This document shows positions 42,370 through 49,357 of a stretch of 64,000 nt of DNA, piece by piece. Positions within the stretch are counted from its first letter, which is position 1, and each line of letters begins with the position of its first letter. The stretch is from the NCBI RefSeq assembly GCF_012395835.1, contig NZ_JAAZSQ010000001.1, positions 124,001-188,000 of the forward strand, in the 5' to 3' direction. The notes beneath the pieces are model-generated. The model saw nothing but the letters and a program-made list of their open reading frames with translations. It had not been told where the DNA came from and ran no database searches. The stretch comes from Arthrobacter mobilis. GTDB taxonomy: Bacteria > Actinomycetota > Actinomycetes > Actinomycetales > Micrococcaceae. A program made the position numbers and the translations under genes.

Positions 42370-43743
42370 TCAGGCGCGGCCGGAGACGAGGTCCGCGGCC
42401 TTGGCGATCGGCGACGTCGAGCCGCGGCCGGCGTTTTCGGCCCGGTCCGCCGCGTGGTAGGCGGTGTAGAGCGCCTTGACGGCGAGCCAGCGGGCCGGCT
42501 CGATTTCCCAGCGGCGCACCCGCCGGTTCACCCACGGCATGGTGGTCAGTTCGCTGCCGGGCTCGAGGATCAAATCGCGCAGCGTCCGTCCGGCCAGGTT
42601 GGTGGCGGCGACCCCGGTGCCGACATAGCCGCCGGCCCAGCCGAGTCCGGTCTCCCGGTCCAGCCCGACGGTGGCTTTCCAGTCCCGGGGCACGCCGAGC
42701 ACCCCGGCCCAGGCATGGTCGATGCGGGCGCCGCGGGTGGCCGGGAACATGTCGTGCAGGATCGCCGTGAGCGAGGTGATGGTCTGCGGCTGGGTGGCGC
42801 CGTCGGTATCGGTCTTCGAGCCGAACCGGTAGGGCACGCCGCGGCCGCCGAGGGCGATCCGGTCATCCGCCGTGCGCTGGGCGTACATGTAGGCATGGGC
42901 CATGTCGCCAACGGTCTCGAAGCCGTCCCAGCCGATCTCGTCCCACACCTCGGCGGGCAGCGGCTCGGTGGCGATCATGGAGGAGTTCATCGGCAGCCAC
43001 TCGCGGTGGGCGCCCTTGAGGTTGGCAGTGAACCCTTCGGTGGCCCGCAGCACCCAGGTGGCCTGGACGGTGCCGGCGGCCGTGACCGCCTGCCGCGGCC
43101 GGATCTCGGTGACGGTGGTGTTTTCGTAGATGCGCACGCCGAGGCGTTCGGCGGCGGCGGCCAGGCCGCGCACCAGCCTGGCCGGCTGGATGCGGGCGCA
43201 GTGCGGGTGGTGGAGCCCGCCGAGGGTGCCGGCGATCCGCACCTGGTCGTTGGATTCCTGCGCGCTCAGCAGCCGGGCGCCGGCCTCGGGCCAGCCGGCT
43301 TCGGCCGCAGCCTGGGCCTGCAGGCGGTGCAGCTGGGCGGGGTTCCTGGCCACCACCAGCTCGCCGCCCTTGCGGATGCCGGCGTCGATCCCTTCGGCCC
43401 CGGCGACGGCGATGACCTCGTCCACCGTCTCGTTCAGCAGCGTCTGGAACCGGCCCACCAGCTGGCGGCCGTGGCTCCTGACGTACTGCTCCCGGCCGCC
43501 GGTGATGCTGTTGGTCAGCCAGCCGCCGTTGCGGCCCGAGGCACCGAAGCCGGCGAACCGGCTTTCCAGCACGACGATATCCAGCTTCGGCTGCGCCTTC
43601 TTCAGGTAGTAGGCCGTCCACAGGCCGGTATAGCCGGCGCCGACGATGGCGACGTCCGCCGTCGCATTTCCTGCCAGTGCGGGCCGGGGTACGGGCAGCC
43701 CGTCCGCGGCGTACCAGAAGGAGACGTTGCCGTTGATGGTCAT
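42370..43743 (-). CDS. FAD-dependent amine oxidoreductase (PuuB-like)
   Basis: A 457-residue DAO-family flavoenzyme with the dinucleotide motif VAIVGAGYTGLWTAYYL (about 29-45) and SRFAGFGASGRNGGW, the signature of the gamma-glutamylputrescine oxidase (PuuB/OrdL) group; GYVGTGVAATNLAGR near the C-terminus closes the FAD site. It follows the PotA-like gene by 57 bases. Oxidation of an imported amine to an aldehyde is expected. No gamma-glutamyl ligase lies in this operon, so the free amine may be the substrate, or the ligase at 30.3 kb may serve both. Confidence 0.9.
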   Translation of the reverse strand: MTINGNVSFWYAADGLPVPRPALAGNATADVAIVGAGYTGLWTAYYLKKAQPKLDIVVLESRFAGFGASGRNGGWLTNSITGGREQYVRSHGRQLVGRFQTLLNETVDEVIAVAGAEGIDAGIRKGGELVVARNPAQLHRLQAQAAAEAGWPEAGARLLSAQESNDQVRIAGTLGGLHHPHCARIQPARLVRGLAAAAERLGVRIYENTTVTEIRPRQAVTAAGTVQATWVLRATEGFTANLKGAHREWLPMNSSMIATEPLPAEVWDEIGWDGFETVGDMAHAYMYAQRTADDRIALGGRGVPYRFGSKTDTDGATQPQTITSLTAILHDMFPATRGARIDHAWAGVLGVPRDWKATVGLDRETGLGWAGGYVGTGVAATNLAGRTLRDLILEPGSELTTMPWVNRRVRRWEIEPARWLAVKALYTAYHAADRAENAGRGSTSPIAKAADLVSGRA

Positions 43744-43800
43744 GGTGTTCCTTTGCTGTGCTCGGTGGTCATCGGGTGGGGTGGGGCGCGGCCGGTACGG

Positions 43801-44913
43801 TCAGGTGGTGGAGACCAGGTCGGAGTCTTCCAGCAGCACGCCGTCGCGGTCGGACCAGTAGACGACGGCGTCGTCGCCGGGCCGCAGGCCGTTGCTTTCG
43901 GCCAGGGGCGTGCGCACGATGCCGGTGGAACCGTCGGGCAGGCGCAGCTCGTACTTGTGCCCGGAACCGAGGTAGATGTTCTGCACCACCTTCACCGGGA
44001 CCTTCACGGCGCCGCCGGGTGCGTCGCCGGCCCGCGGTGCCACGCGCAGCTGTTCGGGCCGCAGGACCAGGGCTCCCCGGCCCGGGACCTGCCCGGCTGC
44101 CGGGCCGCGGAGCCTGGTGCCGTGGAAGTCCATGGACCAGTCCGGGCCGGCTGCCTCGACCGGGGCGCGGAACACCGTGGACTCGCCCATGAACCGGGCC
44201 ACGAACAGGCTCGCGGGCCGTTCGTAGAGTTCGGCACTGGTGCCTACCTGTTCGATCCGGCCGTTGTTGAAGATGGCGATGCGGTCGCTGAGGATCAAAG
44301 CCTCTTCCTGGTCGTGGGTGACGAAGACGAAGGTCCTGCCAACTTCCTGGTGGATCCGCTTGATCTCCAGCTGCAGCTTTTCGCGCAGGTTCTTGTCCAG
44401 GGCGCCCAGGGGCTCGTCCATCAGCAGCGCCCGGGGGCTGAAGACCATGGCGCGGGCGAAGGCCACGCGCTGCTGCTGGCCGCCGGAGAGCTGGCGCGGA
44501 TAGCGGTCCCCGTAGCCGGACAGGCCCACGGTCCGCAGCGCGTCCTCGATCAGCGTCTTCTGCTCGGCCTTCGGCGTCCTGCGCTGCTGCAGCGGGAAGG
44601 CGATGTTTTCCGCCACCGTCATGTGCGGGAACAGCGCGTAGTGCTGGAAGACGACGCCGAGGCCGCGCTTGTGCGCGGGCACATTGTCCACCCGCTGGCC
44701 GTCGATTTCGATCGACCCGCTGGTCAGGTCGGTGAAGCCGGCGACCAGGTTCAGCGTGGTGGTCTTGCCGGATCCGGACGGGCCCAGCAGGGTGATGAAT
44801 TCGCCGGGCTCGACGGTCAGCGAGACGTCGTCCACGGCGACGGATTTGGCGTAGCGCTTGGTGACGTTCTGGATGTCGATCCGGGTTCCGGCCCCGGCCA
44901 GCTGACTAGACAT
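43801..44913 (-). CDS. PotA-like ABC transporter ATP-binding protein
   Basis: A 370-residue ATPase: Walker A GPSGSGKTT (about 43-51), signature LSGGQQQRVAFARAM, Walker B LLMDEPLGALD, and a C-terminal TOBE domain (about 280-365) typical of polyamine/thiamine/iron importers. AGGAGG precedes the ATG, which overlaps the permease gene by 8 bases. Confidence 0.93.
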   Translation of the reverse strand: MSSQLAGAGTRIDIQNVTKRYAKSVAVDDVSLTVEPGEFITLLGPSGSGKTTTLNLVAGFTDLTSGSIEIDGQRVDNVPAHKRGLGVVFQHYALFPHMTVAENIAFPLQQRRTPKAEQKTLIEDALRTVGLSGYGDRYPRQLSGGQQQRVAFARAMVFSPRALLMDEPLGALDKNLREKLQLEIKRIHQEVGRTFVFVTHDQEEALILSDRIAIFNNGRIEQVGTSAELYERPASLFVARFMGESTVFRAPVEAAGPDWSMDFHGTRLRGPAAGQVPGRGALVLRPEQLRVAPRAGDAPGGAVKVPVKVVQNIYLGSGHKYELRLPDGSTGIVRTPLAESNGLRPGDDAVVYWSDRDGVLLEDSDLVSTT

Positions 44914-45700
44914 TTTTCCTCCTGCGCATGCTGAGCAGCCCCACCGCGATGATGACGGTGGTCAGCAGCATGATCATGGTTGCGGCGGCGGCAATGGTCG
45001 GGTCCGTGTCCCTGGTGACCGAGGCGTACATCTTCACCGGCAGGGTTTCCAGGTACGGGCTCTTGATAAAGATGGACAGGACCACCTCGTCGAACGAGGT
45101 CACGAACGCGAACAGCGCCCCGGAGACCACGCCGGGCAGGATGCCCGGCAGCGTGACCTTCAGGAAGGTGGTCCAGCGGTTGGCTCCCAGGCTCGCCGCC
45201 GCCGTCGCCAGCCGCTGGTCGAAACCGGCCAGCGCGGCGGTGACGGAGACGACGACGAACGGCACCGCGAGCACGGTGTGGGCCAGCACGAAGCCGGCGA
45301 AGGTGCCCAGCATCTGTGCCTGCAGGAAGATCGCGTACACGCCGATCGCCAGGATGATCGCGGGCACCACGATCGGAGCCAGCAGCAGCGCCTGCAGGGA
45401 CTTGGCCGCCCGCCGCCGCGTCCACTTCTGCAGGCCGACGGACGCGGCGGTGCCGACCGCCGTGGCCAGGGCGGCGACGACGACGGCGACCAGCACCGAA
45501 TTGCCGAAGGCGGACATCCAGGCCGGGTCCTGGAAGAAGTTCTCGTACCAGCGCAGCGACCAGCCCGCGGGCGGGAAGTTCAGCGATGCCTTGTCGGTGA
45601 AGCTGAGCGGAATGACGACGGCGGTCGGGGCGATCAGCACGAACGCGACCAGGCCGGCGTACACCCACAGCAGCGAGCGGGTCAGGACCGAATGCTTCAC
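44906..45700 (-). CDS. PotC-like ABC transporter permease
   Basis: A 264-residue permease with six membrane helices and the EAA loop AATAAASLGANRWTTFLKVTLPGI-type segment near residues 165-190. It begins GTG at 45700 with a GTGA overlap to the PotB-like gene. The family imports spermidine, putrescine or related cations. Confidence 0.92.
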   Translation of the reverse strand: MKHSVLTRSLLWVYAGLVAFVLIAPTAVVIPLSFTDKASLNFPPAGWSLRWYENFFQDPAWMSAFGNSVLVAVVVAALATAVGTAASVGLQKWTRRRAAKSLQALLLAPIVVPAIILAIGVYAIFLQAQMLGTFAGFVLAHTVLAVPFVVVSVTAALAGFDQRLATAAASLGANRWTTFLKVTLPGILPGVVSGALFAFVTSFDEVVLSIFIKSPYLETLPVKMYASVTRDTDPTIAAAATMIMLLTTVIIAVGLLSMRRRKNV

Positions 45701-46617
45701 AGCAGGCCTCCTTCGTCGCCGGCGGCGCGCTTGCTCTTCTTCATCAGCAGGGCCAGCAGCCCCAGCAGCGCCAGGGTCGCCACCAGCAGGATGACCCCGA
45801 GCACGCTGCCGCGGCCCCACTGGAGCTGGCCGTTGACCTGCATGTAGATGTACTGCGAGATCATCATCTCCGCGGGCGAGCCCAGCAGGGCCGGGGTGAT
45901 GTAGAAGCCCAGCGCCTGGATGAAGACCAGCAGGGACCCGGAGACCACGCCGGGCATGGCCAGCGGCATGAAGATCCGGGTAAAGGACACGAACGGCCGG
46001 GCGCCGAGGCTGCTGGAGGCCTGCATCAGCCGCAGGTCCACATTGTTCATGGACGCATACAGCGGCAGCACCATGAACGGCAGCAGCACCTGGACCATGC
46101 CGACCAGGACGCCGGTGGTGTTGCGGATCAGCTCGAACGGGCCCAGGCCCAGGACTGCCAGCAGGCCGTTGACCAGCCCGTTGTCCTGCAGCAGGATGAT
46201 CCAGGCGAAGCTGCGGATCATCAGCGAGGTCCAGAACGGAATCAGCACGATCACCATCAGCGCCGCACGCAGCTTCGGCCCGGAAATGACCATGAAGTAC
46301 GCATAGGGGTAGGCCAGCACCAGGCAGATCGCGGCGGACAGCAGGGCCACCCACAGGGTCCGGCCGAGCACCGCCCAGTTGCCGGCGTCGGCAGCGAACC
46401 ACTGGTAGTTCTGCGGCCCGGGCGCCGGGTACGCCACGCTGCGCCACATGGCCTCGGCCAGCGGGTAGGCGAACACCCCCGCCATCAGGGCCAGGGCCGG
46501 CAGCAGCAGCAGGACCGGGCTGAGCCGCAGCGGACGGCGGCCGGAGGCCGCCGCCGCGCCGCCGGTGCGGCGGGCCTGGCCGGCCTGCCGCACCGGATCT
46601 TTCAGCGAAACGCTCAT
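45697..46617 (-). CDS. PotB-like ABC transporter permease
   Basis: A 306-residue permease. The first 30 residues are cytoplasmic and Arg/Ala-rich; six helices follow, with the EAA loop around QASSSLGARPFVSFTRIFMP. The ATG at 46617 overlaps the stop of the binding-protein gene by one base. It pairs with the PotC-like subunit. Confidence 0.92.
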   Translation of the reverse strand: MSVSLKDPVRQAGQARRTGGAAAASGRRPLRLSPVLLLLPALALMAGVFAYPLAEAMWRSVAYPAPGPQNYQWFAADAGNWAVLGRTLWVALLSAAICLVLAYPYAYFMVISGPKLRAALMVIVLIPFWTSLMIRSFAWIILLQDNGLVNGLLAVLGLGPFELIRNTTGVLVGMVQVLLPFMVLPLYASMNNVDLRLMQASSSLGARPFVSFTRIFMPLAMPGVVSGSLLVFIQALGFYITPALLGSPAEMMISQYIYMQVNGQLQWGRGSVLGVILLVATLALLGLLALLMKKSKRAAGDEGGLL

Positions 46618-47738
46618 CAGGAGACCCAGGCCGTGTACTTCTCGAGCACGTCGGCGTAGTTCTCGCCCCACCAGGCGAAGTCGGAGACGATGACCTTTTC
46701 GGCGATCTCCGGCTCGGTGATCAGGAACTTGCGGCCGTTCTCATTGACCTCGGGCTTGGCCTCGAGATGGACGGGCGAGTACGAGGTTTCCTCGGTCAGC
46801 TTCTCCTGCTGTTCCTTGCCCAGGTAGTAGTTGATCAGCGCCATGGAGGCCTTGGGGTTCTTCGCGTTGGTCGGCACGGCGAGCACGTCCATCACGACCA
46901 CGCCGGTGTCCCAGGCCGGCTCGAACGGTGCACCGTTCTCCACCGCGCCGAAGGCCCGGCCGGACCAGACGACGGCCATGTCGGCTTCCTTGGCTTCGAG
47001 CATCTGCTGCGCCTGGGCGCCCGTGCTCCAGTACACGAGGCTGTCCTTGATTGTGTCCAGCTTGGCCAGCGCCCGGTCGATGTCGAGCGGGTACAGGTCC
47101 TCCGGTGCCACACCGTCTGCGATCAGGGCCCCTTCGAAGATGCCCGCGCCGGCGTCGTTGCCCTGGATCGCGCGCTTGCCCGGGTACTTCTTCGTGTCGA
47201 AGAAGTCCTTCCAGGTGGTGGGGGCGTCGCTGTACTTCTCGGTGTTGTAGACCATCACCGTGGCATACTGCATGGCCGGCACGTAGCAGTCGCTGGCCAG
47301 GCCTTCGGGGATGTTGGACTTGTCGATGATGCTGTAGTCCAGCTTCTGCAGCAGCTTGCCGCACTGGCCGGCTGCCCAGTTCGAGTCGGTGTCCACCACG
47401 TCCCAGGTGACATTGTTGGACTCGACCTGGGCCTGGATCTTGGCGTACTCCATCGGCCCGTCGGAAAGGACGCGGGCGCCGGACTCCTCGGCGAACGGGG
47501 TGATCGCGGCGGCCATCTGGCCGTCCTGGTAGATGCCGCCGTAGGAGGCGAAGGTCATGTTCACGCCCTCGAGGGCGCCGGCCTTGACGGTGCCCGCCTG
47601 CGCCGGTCCGCTGCCCAGGTCGACCTCGGCGGGAGCTGCCCCGCCGGCGCCGCCCCCGCAGGCGGACAGGAGCAGGGCCGCGGTGGCTGCGATGCCCACC
47701 GGGAGGACTTTGGCGCGGCGCCGGGTGCTTGCTGACAT
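46617..47738 (-). CDS. PotD/F-like substrate-binding lipoprotein
   Basis: A 373-residue extracytoplasmic solute-binding protein (SBP_bac_8 type). The lipobox is LLSAC (ATAALLLSACGGG), followed by a Gly/Ala linker. NMTFASYGGIYQDGQ at the mature N-terminus and a VVDTDSNWAAGQCGKLLQ block fit polyamine-type binding proteins. The ATG at 47738 is preceded by AAAGGAG. It lies 41 bases after the XRE regulator and starts the transporter part of the operon. The ligand is unverified. Confidence 0.92.
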   Translation of the reverse strand: MSASTRRRAKVLPVGIAATAALLLSACGGGAGGAAPAEVDLGSGPAQAGTVKAGALEGVNMTFASYGGIYQDGQMAAAITPFAEESGARVLSDGPMEYAKIQAQVESNNVTWDVVDTDSNWAAGQCGKLLQKLDYSIIDKSNIPEGLASDCYVPAMQYATVMVYNTEKYSDAPTTWKDFFDTKKYPGKRAIQGNDAGAGIFEGALIADGVAPEDLYPLDIDRALAKLDTIKDSLVYWSTGAQAQQMLEAKEADMAVVWSGRAFGAVENGAPFEPAWDTGVVVMDVLAVPTNAKNPKASMALINYYLGKEQQEKLTEETSYSPVHLEAKPEVNENGRKFLITEPEIAEKVIVSDFAWWGENYADVLEKYTAWVS

Positions 47739-47779
47739 GGTGTCTCCTTTGAGTGTTGAACGGGCTGACTGTCGATGGT

Positions 47780-48343
47780 TCAGGGAGTGGGCGGGCTGAT
47801 GATCCACATGACTTCGGACCGGGTGCCCGCGATGTTCCGCAGGCCGTGCGGAGTCGAGGAGAGGTACTCGATGCTGTCGCCGCCGTCGAGCACGTAGGTT
47901 TCGGCGGCCAGCCGCACTTCGACCTGCCCGGTAAGGCAGACCAGTACCTCCTGGGCATTGCCGTGGACGTAGAGCTCTTCGCCGGTGCCGCCGCCGGGTT
48001 CGATCTCGCCGGCGTACACCTCCAGGTTCCGCTGCGGCGTGCGGGTGAGCAGGTACTTGACCAGGCCGTCGCCGTCGTGGAAAGCCGGCCGGTCCGCCTT
48101 GCGCAGCACCCTGCCTTCCGGGGAGGTGCCGTCGATGAGTTCCGCGGTCGTGGCGCCCAGGGCGGCGGCGAGCTTCTTGAGCGTGGCCACGCTGGCGTTC
48201 GACCGGCCGTTCTCCAGCTGGCTCAGGAAGCCGGAGCTGAGGCCGGTGGCCTGCGCCAGCCGGCGCAGCGAGATCCCGCGCAGCTCGCGGGCCGCCCGGA
48301 TGCGGCCGCCAATGGGCTGCTCGTTTTCCATGATGGCCGTCAT
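47780..48343 (-). CDS. XRE-cupin transcriptional regulator (PuuR-like)
   Basis: A 187-residue regulator: XRE-type HTH at about 12-65 (LRRLAQATGLSSGFLSQLENG) and a C-terminal cupin at about 105-180 (YAGEIEPGGGTGEELYVHGN, EVLVCLTGQVEV). This architecture is that of PuuR, the putrescine-responsive repressor. AAAGGGG lies 7 bases before the ATG. It is the first gene of the XRE-PotDBCA-oxidase-cupin operon and probably represses it through the AGTGAT repeats directly upstream. Confidence 0.93.
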   Translation of the reverse strand: MTAIMENEQPIGGRIRAARELRGISLRRLAQATGLSSGFLSQLENGRSNASVATLKKLAAALGATTAELIDGTSPEGRVLRKADRPAFHDGDGLVKYLLTRTPQRNLEVYAGEIEPGGGTGEELYVHGNAQEVLVCLTGQVEVRLAAETYVLDGGDSIEYLSSTPHGLRNIAGTRSEVMWIISPPTP

Positions 48344-48371
48344 CGAACATCCCCTTTAGCTGTGCCAAATA

Positions 48372-48394
48372 AGTGATTTGTATCACTAATCACT
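48372..48394. promoter_or_regulatory. Probable XRE regulator operator
   Basis: AGTGAT-TTGT-ATCACT (48372-48387) is a perfect inverted repeat, followed at once by a third half-site ATCACT (48389-48394). It is AT-rich and lies 29 bases upstream of the regulator start, over the expected promoter. Confidence 0.65.
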
Positions 48395-48479
48395 TTGTTA
48401 AGTCAGACCCTAGCCGGGGAGCGGAAGCAGGGGCAAGGGGTTTACGAACAGTTTTCATTTCGGCAACATCCGGAAACCC

Positions 48480-48516
48480 TCCGGCACCCGCGGCGGTCCC
48501 TGCGGCGGGTGCCGGA
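48480..48516. terminator. Hairpin terminator after the BetI-like tetR
   Basis: Perfect 12-base arms TCCGGCACCCGC (48480-48491) and GCGGGTGCCGGA (48505-48516), immediately after the tetR stop on the minus strand. Confidence 0.75.
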
Positions 48517-49155
48517 TCAGCCGCCCAGATCGGAGCGGAGTTGGGCGCGGGCAGTGGCCAGCAGGAGGGTTGCCGTGTAGTCCGGGGTGATCTTCGGGTC
48601 CCGCGTCGCCACGGCCAGGATCAGGCCGTCGATGAGTGCCACGAAGATGTCGACGATCTGTTCCACGGGAGCTGCCGGCTCGAAATCGCCGGCGGCCACG
48701 CCTTCGGTGATGGCTGCCATGAGCGCGTCGCGCCAGGTGTTGTTGGTACTGGCCACCACCGGCTGCACTTCCTTGTGGCGGCTCGCCGCTGCGCAGGATT
48801 CCAGCCACACCGTGCAGTGCTCGTGGTTGGTTACCGCTCCCTCGAGGAGCGCGCGGACCTTGGCCGAAGGGTCCTGCTTCCGCAGGGCGAGCTGCTGCCA
48901 GTCCCGTGCCCTGCGTTCGCAGGCGGTCACCAGCATTTCGTGGACAACGTCGTCGCGCGTTTCGAAGTAGTGCTGGATCAGGCCAATCGAGATCCCGGCT
49001 TCCTTGGCGATGTCCCGGAGACGGATCCCGTCGTAACCGTGCGCCGCCAGGAGGCGCTCAGCGGCATCGAGGATCAGCCTGCGGCGGGGGTGGTCTTCCG
49101 GCAGGGCCGCCCCGGATCCCGGCGGGGCCGTGGTCGGGCTGGCAGGTGTGGGCAT
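48517..49155 (-). CDS. TetR/AcrR family regulator (BetI-like)
   Basis: A 212-residue TetR repressor: HTH at about 25-72 (ILDAAERLLAAHGYDGIRLR, AKEAGISIGLIQHYFETRDD). ISIGLIQHYF is typical of the BetI-like group that controls betaine and related N-methyl compound genes. It is divergent from the dimethylglycine/sarcosine dehydrogenase-like gene, and a 19-base palindrome lies between them, so it probably represses that gene. Confidence 0.92.
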   Translation of the reverse strand: MPTPASPTTAPPGSGAALPEDHPRRRLILDAAERLLAAHGYDGIRLRDIAKEAGISIGLIQHYFETRDDVVHEMLVTACERRARDWQQLALRKQDPSAKVRALLEGAVTNHEHCTVWLESCAAASRHKEVQPVVASTNNTWRDALMAAITEGVAAGDFEPAAPVEQIVDIFVALIDGLILAVATRDPKITPDYTATLLLATARAQLRSDLGG

Positions 49156-49174
49156 GATTTCCCTTCGGATCCGG

Positions 49175-49190
49175 TGTGATACGGTTCACA
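49175..49190. promoter_or_regulatory. CRP/GlxR-type binding site
   Basis: TGTGATACGGTTCACA is an exact TGTGA-N6-TCACA match, the consensus of cAMP-responsive CRP-family regulators such as actinobacterial GlxR. It abuts the TetR-type palindrome and precedes the N-methyl dehydrogenase gene. Confidence 0.6.
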
Positions 49191-49207
49191 ATAATGCCTT
49201 ATTATTG
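49189..49207. promoter_or_regulatory. Probable TetR (BetI-like) operator
   Basis: CAATAATGCCTTATTATTG, 7-base perfect arms around a 5-base centre, midway between the divergent tetR and N-methyl dehydrogenase genes. It overlaps the end of the CRP/GlxR-like site by two bases. Confidence 0.65.
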
Positions 49208-49216
49208 GAGGATAGC

Positions 49217-49357
49217 ATGAGGGCCAATCCCCGCAACCGGAGAGAATTGCCCCGCATCCTTTCAGCCCGTCCTTACACCGGTTTTCCCACGACAGAAGCG
49301 AGGACCCATGGACCGTCTCGTCGACCGCACCATCAGCGCGTCAGCCTTCACCGATGA
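49217..49357 (+). CDS. Possible 46-codon leader ORF
   Basis: An ATG at 49217 has a textbook GGAGG 5 bases upstream (49207-49211), better than the site of the large gene that follows. The reading frame is Arg/Pro-rich and overlaps the start of the dehydrogenase gene by 50 bases in another frame. It resembles no family I know. It may be a coupling leader peptide or a chance ORF. Confidence 0.3.
   Translation: MRANPRNRRELPRILSARPYTGFPTTEARTHGPSRRPHHQRVSLHR

Noticed and set aside
41776-44934. A 1052-codon plus-strand frame opposite the cupin, oxidase and PotA-like genes
   Set aside because: Antisense shadow: no recognisable domain, and the opposite strand encodes three clear protein families.
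49208-49307. Glycine-type riboswitch upstream of the N-methyl dehydrogenase gene
   Set aside because: The leader is too short, and I could not find the paired conserved cores; a small ORF and protein-binding sites explain the region better.
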